From assembly GCA_010015675.1 (NCBI GenBank), contig ML977001.1, forward strand, positions 517,674 through 581,673: a stretch of DNA of 64,000 nt, read 5' to 3'. This DNA comes from Byssothecium circinans (taxonomy: Eukaryota > Ascomycota > Dothideomycetes > Pleosporales > Massarinaceae). A program made the position numbers and the translations under genes. Position 1 is the stretch's first letter, and the number at the start of each line of letters is the position of its first letter. A model generated the notes under the pieces. That model was not told the origin of the DNA. It did no database searches and worked only from the letters and a program-made list of their open reading frames with translations. Shown in pieces: positions 54,486-64,000 of the stretch.

Positions 54486-55590
54486 GTTGAACTTTGGGCG
54501 TTGAGATGAGGAACGGGATTGGCATGTGTAAGTGAAAAGCCAATGACAAGCAGAAGAAAGGTCCGCCACAGTGCAATCAGGACGCCCAATGTTCATGGCT
54601 TGAAAAGGGCTGACTCTGCTCTTCCTTATGCCCTCTTCACTCCATGGTACCTCCTCAGTGGAGAAAGATAACAACACTTCCAAAGTTACAGCTCCATTCA
54701 CGTGCCACTCTCGACCCCTCTCGCGATGCAGAAACGACAAATATTTCTCGTCTTCAATTCGTTGACAGTCGGCTGATGACCTTTGGCAAGATGTTGCTGG
54801 AGATTAACGTCTGATCCCCCTCCACAATTTCTCCATGGGGTCAGCTTGGAATGATGTTTTGCAACGATATCCCCGCATCCCCCCGTTAGCCGTTAGATCC
54901 CGCTGATCATCAGATGCGCAAGCGATATCGGTCCGACATGCATCGAATTATAGATGCCACATCTCTTTACTTCGGCTCGTAAAGATTTTCGGGGCTGGGT
55001 TTTGAGGCTACCAGGACTACAATTATGCCGAACACACTTTTGGTTCGCCTAAACTCCTGCAGCCAAGCATTCGGTTAGCTTCTCATCCCCTTACCGCACC
55101 TGCTTAATCACTAGCCTTGCGTTCCCGCCCTCCATGCATCTGAACATGAAGTGCCGCTGCAGCCCGAAGCTGTACCAATGACAAAAAGAATCTAGATGTT
55201 TGGAAACATCAATGATTCTGGGGCGCCTGCACCCGAGATCCAATGTGAGGACCTCACTATCAATTAGCAAGGATCTGGGGCCATGGATGCGCACTGATTT
55301 GGTTCGTGACCCTGGGGAATGATTAATTGATGTTTCTCCCCGCGTTATTGTCCGCATCGCACAACCTTTCCCAAGCCTTGGATTTGAAAATGGTGTAAGT
55401 ATAGCGTGCGTACGAGCAACGAGCAACGTGTATAAGTATCGGTCGACGGCCAGCTGGCAACACGAGCATCTTCGCTCCAACTCGCAGCTTCTCTTCGGAG
55501 GACTTTCATCGGCCTCAGCGCCCCTTTTCCTCGTTTCCACAACTGGTAGAGTGAGCTTTGCATCAGCTCCACTCTACAACTTTCTACATC
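54486..55590. promoter_or_regulatory. Shared divergent promoter of maltase and permease
   Basis: The 1.1-kb interval between the two divergent start codons has no coding gene. It contains a CCG-rich patch at 54883-54901 (CCGCATCCCCCCGTTAGCCG), with triplets spaced like a Zn2Cys6 binding site, and a group of CreA-like sites nearer the permease. Confidence 0.55.
55218..55343. promoter_or_regulatory. Four CreA-like SYGGRG sites
   Basis: CTGGGG occurs at 55218, 55275 and 55312, and GCGGGG on the minus strand at 55338-55343, 250-370 bp upstream of the permease start. The consensus is short, so chance is possible; a sugar-permease promoter is a plausible place for carbon repression. Confidence 0.35.
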
Positions 55591-57324
55591 ATGTCTCCAC
55601 GAAATAGCAGCGTCGTCGACGTCGATGCTGAACAAACCCGCCGCATGTCCATCGACAACCCGGACATTAGAGAGCTCACCAGCGATGCCTCTAAAGCGAC
55701 CCGAGCCGAGCAAAGCATGACCCTTCGGGAGGGCATCAAACTGTACCCAAAAGCCATTGCATGGTCCATGCTTCTCAGCACCGCGATCATCATGGAAGGT
55801 TTCGACATCGTCCTTATCAACAATCTGATGGCCGTCCCAGCTTTCAAGCAGAAATTTGGAAATCGTCTGCCCAATGGATCGTACGAGCTAACCCCAGCCT
55901 GGCAAAGTGGACTCTCGAACGGCGCATACGTTGGAGAAATCCTCGGTCTCATGATCAATGGTATCATCGCTGAACGTTACGGTTTCAAGAAGACCATGAT
56001 TGGAGCTTTGACTGGTATTGCCGGTCTGATCTTCATAGTCTTCTTCGTCCAAAACATTCAGATGCTTCTCTGTGGTCTCATTCTCATGGGCATTCCCGTA
56101 AGCAACGATAACTTTCAATGGATTTAGACTTTTTACTAACATCGTATTCAGTGGGGCGTTTTCCAAACACTTACCACCACCTACGCCGCTGAAGTGACTC
56201 CCGTCGCGCTCCGTCCTTACCTCACCACCTACGTCAACCTCTGCTGGGTCATCGGCCAACTCCTCGCCTCCGCAGTTATGAAAGCTGTCGCCGAACGACC
56301 CGACGAATGGGCGTACAGAATCCCCTATGCTTTGCAATGGGTCTGGCCAGTGCCCTTGATTGTTGGTATTGCTTTTGCGCCCGAGTCTCCATGGTGGTTG
56401 GTTCGCAAGGGACGAATCGCCGATGCAAAGCGTATGCTCCTCCGTCTCGCTTCTCCCGCGAAAAACCCCGCCTTCAACGCCGACGAGACAGTTCGAATGT
56501 ATCGACACACGAATGCAATCGAAAAGGCCCAATCTACAGGCACTTCGTACCTCGACTGCTTCAAGGGGACCGATCTCCGCCGCACAGAAATCGCTTGCAT
56601 GGTCTTCTTCGTGCAGTCCTTCTGTGGCGCCAGTTTCATGGGTTTCTCAACCTATTTCTTCCAACAAGCTGGCCTGGACACGTCGAATGCCTTCAGCATG
56701 AGCTTGGCACAGTATGCTCTTGGTTTCATTGGTGTCCTCTGCGCCTGGTTCATGATGGCGCGGATTGGTCGCCGGACGCTATACCTCTACGGCCAAGTTT
56801 TCCTGTGCTGCATCTCCCTCGTCATCGGCTTCATCGGCATTGCTCCGGCATCCAACGTGGGTGCAAGCTGGGCTGCTGGCGCCATGCTTTTGATCTTCAC
56901 CTTCGTCTATGACTGCACCGTCGGACCTGTCTGCTTCTCTCTCGTTGCAGAGCTGCCCTCCACCCGTCTCCGCCAAAAGACTGTGGTGTTGGCTAGGAAC
57001 TTTTACAACATTGCTTCTATTATTTGCAACATCATCACTCCCCGTATGTTGAACCCCACGGCTTGGGGCTGGGGTGCAAAGTCCTCGTTCTTCTGGGCCG
57101 GAACGTGCTTCTGCTGCGTGGTATGGACGTACTTCCGTCTTCCTGAGCCAAAGGGCCGTACCTACGGTGAGCTCGATATCCTGTTCGAGCGACGCATTTC
57201 AGCGAGGAAGTTTGCCGACACTGTTGTCGAGGACTTCAACGTGGGTAAGGGCGAGACGAACTCGTCGACTGAGAAGGAGCCTACTGCTCAGGTTGAACAG
57301 GTGGCTTCCCAGGAGGTTCGTTGA
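55591..57324 (+). CDS. Alpha-glucoside (maltose) permease, MFS sugar porter
   Basis: Exons 55591-56097 and 56152-57324 encode 559 aa with 12 helices. The N-terminus is long and cytosolic (about 60 residues). Family marks are EGFDIVLINNLMAVPAF, ERYGFKKT (loop 2-3), PESPWWLVRKGR before the central loop, GRRTLYLYG in loop 8-9, and PEPKGRTYGELDILFERR with SARKF, the C-terminal signature of fungal maltose permeases (MAL61/MalP type). It should import maltose or related alpha-glucosides with protons at the plasma membrane. An ATG 33 bp upstream (55558) is in frame but less likely. Adjacent to a cytosolic maltase, it supplies that enzyme's substrate. Confidence 0.92.
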
Positions 57325-57660
57325 TGGTGAGAAGGGGGAATTTTCTGTTGATAGATTTTGTTTGATGACTTGCGTATAGAGCTTCGCTTTTGCTTCTGAG
57401 CTATTGCTTAATTCATTGCTTTCTAGATGCATATGCTGATGCGTTGTTAACGTTTGGAGAATGAAATTTTCGTGAATAGTTGTAATGTCGAATGAAACTA
57501 CTAACTCTTCCTATAGAAGAAAATGTAAGGTTATATATACAACAGCGAATAAAACATTTGCCTAGACTATCGTGAGTCGTAGCCGGAATGCTAAAAGAGA
57601 AAAGGAGAGCAGGAAGAGCGCTTTCCTTCATGAGACTAGTCCAGCCCAACAGGACAAAGT
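57325..57660. terminator. Convergent 3' flanks, permease and regulator
   Basis: The 336 bp between the two stop codons are AT-rich and hold no ORF; the poly(A) sites of both genes should lie here. Confidence 0.5.
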
Positions 57661-59622
57661 TCAGGTAACGGCAAACGTAGCACTCGAAAGCCGTCTGGAA
57701 ATATGATTCCACGTCGTCGTTGTAGCCTGCGTCTGATCCATAGGTATCGGCAAAACCGACGGTTCAATAAAGGGAATGGTATTCCTCGCCGTCGTTGTCG
57801 TCGGGGCCACGAAATCTTCCAACCCCGCAGCAATGTCTCCACCGCCGCCATCCAATCCAATCTTCGAGTGCGCGACCTGATACCAAGGATCACTTGACGG
57901 AGATTGGAGATCCAAAGGCATATTCGGCGAGCTCGTCGTGCTACAAACTTCAGGAAACATGCCCTGCAACCTCTCCAGCTTCTCGAGCAGAATACTGCGT
58001 CGCGTTTGGTCGAGCGTAGGGAACTGGAGGACAAAGTCTAGGACGAAGAGGTAGTCTTCGATACGCTGGGCTATTTCTGCCAAGGTGGCTGCAGGAACGT
58101 GTATGAGGACGTCGGCAATGGTATCCGTGATTTCGAAGAGTTTCTGCGTGATACTGCTGCCGTGGATCTCGATATCCTGCCGTGACATGCTAGTCACCTG
58201 CTGTCGGAGATTCTGCGACAAGCGAACGGGGAAGAGCAGCGAAAGGCATTCTTTCGACGAGCGATCGGAGAGGAGGGTTTGCGACATGGCTAATCGCCAG
58301 ACTAGCGTTCGTAGCCATTCTCTAGTGATGGCTAGGTCCGCTCGTTGCATGGTTGTCAGTTTGGCCAGTTCTCGCGCGTTGTCTTCTTCGTCCCCTTCGA
58401 GTTGGCGGGATTTTGCTTCAATCCAGGTACTAGTTACTCTGCCTCCTTGACTGCCGAGCCAGTTCTTGAGGAAGTCTCGGTCGAGGAGGCTGAAGAGTTT
58501 GATGATTTGGTTGAAGCCTTCGTGGATTTGGAGGGGGATGGTGGGGTCGTCTTCGGGGAGGTTGTCTAAGGGTGGTAATATCGCGTTTCGGTAGTCGAGA
58601 ATTGCAACGAACCGTTCTGGAAATAAGTCAGCAAAACTCATGCGGAAGGATGACAGGACACGCCATCTCATATCCATTCCCTCTACCAAAGCGTGATCGG
58701 CCCAACGTCCACCCACGAGGTACATACCGTGAATGAAAGCTTGCCAGTACAGTCGTTGTCTTCTCGACCTCTCATGAGGAGGAAGAGGAGCCATTGTTTC
58801 GGGACTGTCAATCCTGAGCAACTGAACCGCCGAAATGCTATCCCGCAAATAATGAAACGCAGCATCACTAGCCGACATGGACATCAAGCAATTATGGATA
58901 AACATGGACTGCATAGCTCTCATGACTGACGAATGGAAAGACTTATACGCCGGTTTCATGGTCTGTATCGAATAGTTCATCAAGTGCTCGATCGTGCGCG
59001 TGACTTCTTCCGTCCGTTCGTCACCGGTTCGGGTAAGGTTGAGCGTGCAGGCACCAAATGCGAAGATGAAGGATTGTACCTCCAGATCAGCTTCCATGAT
59101 GTGGATATAGTCGCGAAGCTCCGCCTCGGTGATGACGGGCTGGACTGGATAGACGCCTTCCACATAGTTGGGAATTAGATCGAGAAAGAACTGGGGCCCG
59201 TATTGGGGCTCGGTTGCGCCCGGCGAAACCACTGCGCTGGTCAGTCATTGTATCAAAGTTACCAGACGTACGGTGTTTGAGAAGACCACTTCTCCTATCA
59301 AGACATGCACCTTACCAACATTTCGATCGACCGCATACTGTCCACCTGCGGCAGGGCTCTGCAAGCCTACACCTCCTATCCCCGTCGTGCCAGCCGGGAG
59401 AATCGGTGGACTCGTAATATTTGCATTCGCAGTCTTGTTTTTATATTCCGAGATAATCCTTCCCCTCCTGCCCTGCGACCGTGTCTTGCTCGTGACCGAA
59501 TAAACGCATCTCAAGCCAAGATGGCTGCACTGCTGGCATCGTTCTTGCCCATTACATTTGACTTTTCGCAGTTTGCATGCGTCGCATGCCTTGGACACTC
59601 TCTTCGGGGTCGGCTGCTCCAT
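57661..59622 (-). CDS. Zn2Cys6 transcription factor, candidate MAL regulator
   Basis: Exons 59622-59316 and 59231-57661 encode 625 aa. Residues 11-38 form the zinc cluster CDACKLRKVKCNGQERC with QQCSHLGLRC (six Cys, C-X2-C-X6-C...C-X2-C-X6-C). A basic linker (SKTRSQGRRGR) follows. Residues 130-560 form the fungal middle homology region (FAFGACTLNLTRTGDERTEE, LRIDSPETMAPLPPHERSRR, FSLLDRDFLKNW). Its place next to a maltase and permease makes it the likely activator of both, like yeast MAL activators and Aspergillus MalR. That is inferred from position, not from a regulator-specific motif. The start at 59622 precedes the zinc cluster by 10 residues; an open upstream frame is rejected as 5' UTR. 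Confidence 0.88.
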
Positions 59623-60089
59623 TATCCTCCGAGCATTTGATGTGGGCTGTTGCTGGTGTTGTGTAGCAAGGAACCTTGGCGGAAAGTGGAGTCGTGGGTA
59701 ATGGAGCATCTGATGGGGTCTAGTGCGAACGCCTCCCCAGCTTTCCCCGGCCAGCCGTGTGGACTGGTGACCATGTCTGGGGCAATCCAAGGCTGCCGAT
59801 GTTCCTTCATGCATAACACTTCCCAATTTTTGAAGCAAACCACTCATCACGAATAAATCGGGTTGCCTATTACTCGTATGCAATATCATATCGACCATGA
59901 ACTCGTGTTCTTGCCAGTTTCCACTTGAAGACTACAATTTCAATCTATTGAATCGCATACACATTCTCACAAGTACAGATCGGCATTCAAGAAACGAAGA
60001 AAACACCCATGTACAAACCGGCAACCAACCGATCCAGCAGCGCTCCCATCAATCGAAAGGAAGATTTAACTAGATGTTCTTTCCCACGC
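59623..60089. other. Intergenic, regulator promoter and SDH2 3' flank
   Basis: No gene is seen in this 467-bp interval. Confidence 0.5.
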
Positions 60090-61167
60090 TTATGTGAAAG
60101 CCATGCTCTTCTTGATTTCGGCAATCGCCAAAGCTGGATTCAGACCCTTAGGGCATGTCCTTGAGCAGTTGAGAATGGTGTGGCAACGGTACAAGCTCAT
60201 GCTGTTGTTCAAGGCGTCCTGTCGCTCACTCGTCTTCTCGTCTCGCGAGTCGGCGATCCAGCGGTACGATTGGAGAAGAACGGCGGGGCCAAGGTACTCT
60301 TCCTGGTTCCACCAGTACGAGGGGCATGAGGTCGAGCAGCAGGCGCACAAAATGCATTCGTACAGACCGTCGAGCTTCCTGCGCTCCTCCTTCGTTTGGC
60401 GGTATTCACGGCCCTAGATATTGTTAGCAAAAGACAACTGGAGAAGGTGGGCCACTTACATCCGGTGAAGGAGTGGTGCGCTGAAGGTACGGCTTGACTG
60501 AGCGATATTGCTTGTAGAAGAGCGTCATGTCGGGCACCAGGTCCTTGACAACGTACATGTGCGGCAATGGGTAGATGCGTGACTCTTTGGTTGTGTCGGT
60601 AGGAATACGGCCTGAGCTCTGTTAGCCCCGCTATCCAAATATTGCATCCCAAAATAACGTACATAGACAAGCCAGTGTGTTGACACCGTCAATGTTCATG
60701 GCGCAGCTTCCACAAATTCCCTCACGGCAACTCCGTCGAAACGTCAAAGTTGGGTCGGTCTCGTTCTTGATGCGGATGAGCGCATCCAACATCATGGGGC
60801 CAGTCTTGTTCAGGTCGAGGGAGTACGATTGCATGCGCGGCTTCGAGGTGGGCTCGTCGGGATTCCATCGGTAGATGTGGAATGTCTTGATCTTCGCCTC
60901 TTTGTCGGGTACAGGTTCCTTGACTGTCGACGTCTTGCTCTCTGGGATAACTGAACGAGCTGGATCCGGCACAATCTTCTCGCCAACCTTCGAGAGAGGC
61001 TCCCGGGCAGCAGTGTCGGACACAGACGCAAAGCCGCGAGTGAAGACGGCGGGACGGATGGCTGGCAGGCGACGTCAGTACGGCTCCAATCGTGCCCAGA
61101 ACTTCTCAAAAGAACTCTTACCTGTCCGTCGTGTAGCCAGACGAGTGAGAACGCGCGTGGAAGCCAT
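60090..61167 (-). CDS. SDH2: Succinate dehydrogenase iron-sulfur subunit, mitochondrial
   Basis: Exons 61167-61122, 61061-60663, 60611-60460 and 60413-60090 encode 306 aa. A basic mitochondrial presequence ([15 protein letters not shown]) is followed by the 2Fe-2S domain with [16 protein letters not shown] and a fourth Cys in LACLC, completed across an intron. The C-terminal domain has [16 protein letters not shown] (4Fe-4S) and [14 protein letters not shown] (3Fe-4S), with the quinone-site Trp-Trp pair and His. It carries electrons from the flavoprotein to ubiquinone in complex II, in the inner membrane. The conserved His of CHTILNC, where SDHI-fungicide resistance changes occur in other fungi, is the sensitive-type residue here. 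Confidence 0.95.
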
Positions 61168-61592
61168 TGTGTGTGGTGCAGCGAGAATTGTGTACGAAGG
61201 CGAACGAGAAAGAACGATTACGTTCACGATGTTGAAGGAAGACCCGAGGTGTTTGAAGCACTGGCGAATTAGAAAAGAGCTGAAGTAAGCTTGGCGAGGC
61301 CGGGCCAGCTCGGCATGTGCTCCGGTGTCACTGCATCATACATTCTCCACCCGAGATCTTCCGTCATCCACTTTGGGTTGGCAGGAAGTTTTGTTGAAGT
61401 TAGAACCATCTTGGAAGAAGCTTGACCTTGGATAGTAATAGTACCTTTTGGAGGAAGCATTCGATTCTCCATACTCCTCTGATGCGTTGTCGGAAGTTTT
61501 GCCACCCTTTCGTCAACCCCAAGCTTAGAGGCTTTTACAGATTTCAGGCCTGCACCAAACCGTTTGTCCAGCAAGATCGCCAGTTGTCCAGG

Positions 61593-62522
61593 ATGTCCCC
61601 GAATATGCCCTCTAAATCTGGTCCAATACATTGGATTCTTGATTGGGACGGTACAATCACCAAACGAGACGCCCTCGAAACCCTCGTCAACATAGCAGCA
61701 TCGAATAATACACATTCAAAAATCCTCAACGACTGGAGACAGGTCTCTGAGGCCTACATGAGGGACTACGAAAATACACTTAAAGATCTACTTGCCCAAA
61801 ATTTAGACAAGCCGTCTACTATCAATACTGAACGCCAGCTCCTATACAAGATCAAAGATGTCGAGAAGAGGAGTCTAGACCGTATCTACCAATCCAAGAT
61901 ATTCGCAGGTTTAAGGGACGATATGCTCGACAAAGGCGCGGCTGCAGCGATGGAGAAAGGAAATGTCCAGGTTCGCGATGGATTCTCCGACTTCATGCAC
62001 CATATCCAGACCCGCAAAAAATACGAAAAGCGAGACGAATTCAACATCCTGAGCGTTAATTGGAGCCAACGCTTCATAGCCGCCTGCCTCGAAATCGCAA
62101 ACATATCGTCCGTTCAGGAACTTCTTCCATCAATCCACTCGAATGAGCTTGAAGGCATACAGCAAAACACACCCTCGTCTGGCCTTATAGTCCCCACATC
62201 TCAGCACCAAGACCTCATTGTATCGAGCGTCGACAAAATTTCCGTACTCAATCAGCTCCGATCATCCAGACAAATTCCAATCGTATACATCGGAGACAGT
62301 TGGACCGACTTTGAGTGTCTCCTCTCTGCCGACTTAGGGATCTGTATCCGCGACGAGCCGATGACGAGTGGTCAGCAAACCCTTGCCGATGCTTTGGGAA
62401 GAGTAGACGTGCAGTGTACGCATTTGGAGGAAATGGGGACAGTAGACCACAAGGGACTTTTCTGGGCGCGGAACTTCGAGGAGATTAAGAGATGGGTACA
62501 ACGATCTGATTCGATCGAGTGA
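61593..62522 (+). CDS. HAD-superfamily phosphatase-like hydrolase
   Basis: A single exon gives 309 aa from MSPNMPSKSG. Motif I is WILDWDGTITKRD (residues 15-25), with nucleophile Asp in DWDGT. ALETLVNIAA forms the first helix, and motif IV is VYIGDSWTDFECL, so the core catalytic Asp residues are present. The cap is helical (NTERQLLYKIKDVEKRSLDR). It resembles small-molecule phosphatases of the HAD family of fungi with unknown substrate. A further ATG at 61482 would add a 37-residue basic, Cys-rich extension (MRCRKFCHPF) that could be a mitochondrial signal; I kept the shorter start since similarity begins near residue 14. The gene diverges from SDH2. Confidence 0.8.
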   Translation: MSPNMPSKSGPIHWILDWDGTITKRDALETLVNIAASNNTHSKILNDWRQVSEAYMRDYENTLKDLLAQNLDKPSTINTERQLLYKIKDVEKRSLDRIYQSKIFAGLRDDMLDKGAAAAMEKGNVQVRDGFSDFMHHIQTRKKYEKRDEFNILSVNWSQRFIAACLEIANISSVQELLPSIHSNELEGIQQNTPSSGLIVPTSQHQDLIVSSVDKISVLNQLRSSRQIPIVYIGDSWTDFECLLSADLGICIRDEPMTSGQQTLADALGRVDVQCTHLEEMGTVDHKGLFWARNFEEIKRWVQRSDSIE

Positions 62523-63034
62523 AACATTTCGGCCCGCAGATCGAAACGAAGGCTGTGCTCGCACTATAACTCTAGAGCTACTCTTCCGTCGATGGCTCAT
62601 ACTAATACCGTACCGAGTAAAATCTTAGAAGGCACTTTGTAAGGTCTAAAGTACGGGGAGTGTCACCGGAGTGCTGACACGAGGGTGTACACTAAAGTAA
62701 AGGCAGGTTCAAAGAAGGAGCTTGCCCATTGCAAAGCTACTAACGGCGACGTGAATAATGCGGTGTAACACCCATACTTTCCAAAGACGCAGCCAGATTT
62801 CGACTTTACCATAGTGAAAGACGAGTAGCACCACAAGTGTTATCAACGTTTGCAAATGTATACGAGCACAATTGAATTATGTAAGATTACCTAGGTGTGG
62901 ATCAACGATATGGATATCAATATGCTATCGAAGGGAAAGAACTCGTGTGTTGTACACTCCTTTCCGACTCTGTCCTTCAACCGATGAACGCTATGCTTTT
63001 CCAACGCGATCAAGTTACGATATCTTTACACTCA
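62523..63034. terminator. Convergent 3' flanks, HAD and lipase genes
   Basis: The 512-bp tail-to-tail interval is non-coding and AT-richer than its flanks. Confidence 0.5.
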
Positions 63035-63940
63035 TTACAGCTCATCGATTTCCTGCACCTCATCACCATCACCCTGCTTTGGATACTTCCTATACCAATC
63101 CTTCGGATCTCCGCCTGGAACGCACAATCCAATGCGCCAGAAGTAGTCCCTGTGTGCGAAGAACAACTCCCAGAACTTGAAGCGTGCGGGTATACCCCAG
63201 GATGGCCCATCAGCATCACTGCTAGCGATACACTTTGGATCTTCGTCTCCGTCACAGTGATGTACATCCTCCAGCTCAAAAGGTAAGCTTGCCGCAGAGA
63301 TGTAGAGTTCCTCGCTGTGCATTGTGTAGCCCCATTCTTGCAACGGAAGTAATGGTACCGGATCACCCGCGTGCGTGACACGGTGAAATTTGTTCGACTC
63401 AAACTTCTTGCTGATATTGAACCGTGTGTTGATATAACTCATAAGCTCCTTGTTGCCGACTCTGGGCTCGCCGAACGTGGTGACATGCGGATCCCAACCT
63501 CTGGCTTTCAAATCTAGGCCAGCGAGTGCTGCGACGGCGCCTCCCAGGGAATGTCCAACAAGTACAAGCTTGTAATCAGGATACTTTTCGATAGACTCAG
63601 TGAGGTGGGGTAAAATGACTTTGCGTGTGTTGAGCCAGGAGCTGTAGAAGCCCATGTGCACTGTGCAGTTGTTGCATTTGGGAGGGTTGGCGGGAGGGGT
63701 CTCTCCTTCGGTTGAGTGTTTTAGGGGATGCGGTTTCGGGGCGAGGAAATCGGAAGTGCCAGAGTCGTCATCGTCGCCGGGGTAGGGCACATATTCTTGT
63801 GGGATCGTGGAGAGGTCGACGATAGTGTTTGCGATGGAGTAGGTGCCGCGGAAGGCTAGGATGATGCGCGGAGGGGAGGGCGGGTGCGAGACAGCTATAT
63901 AGCCGCAGCTGTCGGAGAGAAGAGGTCCGGTGTTCCATGC
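63035..63940 (-). CDS. Class 3 lipase, 5' end beyond the window
   Basis: This is the C-terminal exon (301 codons) of a Lipase_3 protein. The exon begins at an ACAG acceptor at 63941-63942, and the sequence to the window edge is intron; the N-terminus with any signal peptide is outside. It reads AWNTGPLLSDSCGYIAVSH and IILAFRGTYS (oxyanion strand), then VHMGFYSSW, the nucleophile elbow VGHSLGGAVAAL, TFGEPRVGN, and HRVTHAGDPVPLLP, which holds the catalytic Asp. HSEELYI and a later His follow. The NCTVHMGFYSSWLN and CIASSDADGPSW parts fit secreted fungal triacylglycerol or feruloyl-type lipases. The Cys pair CNNC and the acidic PGDDDDSG loop could lie in the lid area. Confidence 0.88.
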   Translation of the reverse strand, partial: AWNTGPLLSDSCGYIAVSHPPSPPRIILAFRGTYSIANTIVDLSTIPQEYVPYPGDDDDSGTSDFLAPKPHPLKHSTEGETPPANPPKCNNCTVHMGFYSSWLNTRKVILPHLTESIEKYPDYKLVLVGHSLGGAVAALAGLDLKARGWDPHVTTFGEPRVGNKELMSYINTRFNISKKFESNKFHRVTHAGDPVPLLPLQEWGYTMHSEELYISAASLPFELEDVHHCDGDEDPKCIASSDADGPSWGIPARFKFWELFFAHRDYFWRIGLCVPGGDPKDWYRKYPKQGDGDEVQEIDEL

Positions 63941-64000
63941 CTGTGATTGCGAATGTTAGAACTCATGTACGAAGTAATAGTGTGGTCGGTTGATGCCAAA

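Noticed and set aside
54486..54740. N-terminal extension of the maltase to an upstream ATG
   Set aside because: The extra 85 residues lack similarity to GH13 proteins, and MTVGQRKWW is the usual family start.
61269..61715. 148-aa minus-strand ORF over the start of the HAD gene
   Set aside because: It overlaps a well-supported coding exon in antisense, has no family motif, and its open frame is largely explained by the codon pattern of the plus-strand gene.
63010..63402. Minus-strand 130-aa ORF at the lipase 3' end
   Set aside because: It is another frame of the lipase exon.

Overview
This window is nuclear DNA of a filamentous ascomycete (Pezizomycotina). The protein families suggest Dothideomycetes, possibly Pleosporales, but that is inference. 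The evidence is short GT-AG introns of about 45-120 nt with TACTAAC-like branch sites, GC-rich third codon positions, a fungal NACHT/STAND protein, MARVEL and LCCL membrane proteins, a Zn2Cys6 regulator, and an AT-rich tract that looks affected by RIP (repeat-induced point mutation). I resolved 25 protein-coding genes (one cut by the window edge, one with an unresolved 5' end), one transposase-derived HTH gene, one decayed AA9 LPMO gene, one MITE and one hairpin-bearing minisatellite. I found no tRNA, rRNA or CRISPR.

Layout. 0.2-6.4 kb: MARVEL protein, SDR epimerase, proteasome beta7 (PRE4), HCNGP-family factor and proteasome beta6 (PRE7). 6.4-12.8 kb: gene-poor, with a 266-bp TA-flanked TIR element directly upstream of an HTH-only Tc1/mariner-derived gene, and a small tail-anchored-type membrane protein. 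12.8-17.3 kb: YOR1-type ABC transporter. 17.3-23.5 kb: decayed accessory DNA with an AT-rich tract against a broken AA9 LPMO gene. 23.5-37.5 kb: small GPI-type wall protein, LCCL membrane protein, NACHT protein with a divergent orphan gene, C2 protein, SnoaL-like protein and a Dal5-type MFS permease. 37.5-40.4 kb: gene-poor, with the minisatellite. 40.4-47.3 kb: dense housekeeping block of CYP15/PPWD1, RRP9, RPT4 and a NAT9-like acetyltransferase. 48-52 kb: 3-beta-HSD-like SDR, a C35 homopolymer and an F-box-like protein. 52.6-59.6 kb: a maltose-utilisation locus of alpha-glucosidase, divergent alpha-glucoside permease and Zn2Cys6 regulator. 60-64 kb: SDH2, a HAD phosphatase and a truncated class 3 lipase.

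Functional links. The clearest unit is the MAL-like locus, where uptake, hydrolysis and a candidate regulator lie side by side with a shared divergent promoter, as in the yeast MAL loci. Three proteasome genes (PRE4, PRE7, RPT4) lie within 42 kb; two are separated only by one small gene. The NACHT gene and its divergent orphan neighbour could be a pair, by analogy with fungal NLR loci, but nothing in the sequence proves it. All exon coordinates are predictions from splice signals and reading-frame continuity; every spliced model given keeps an open frame and sums to whole codons.
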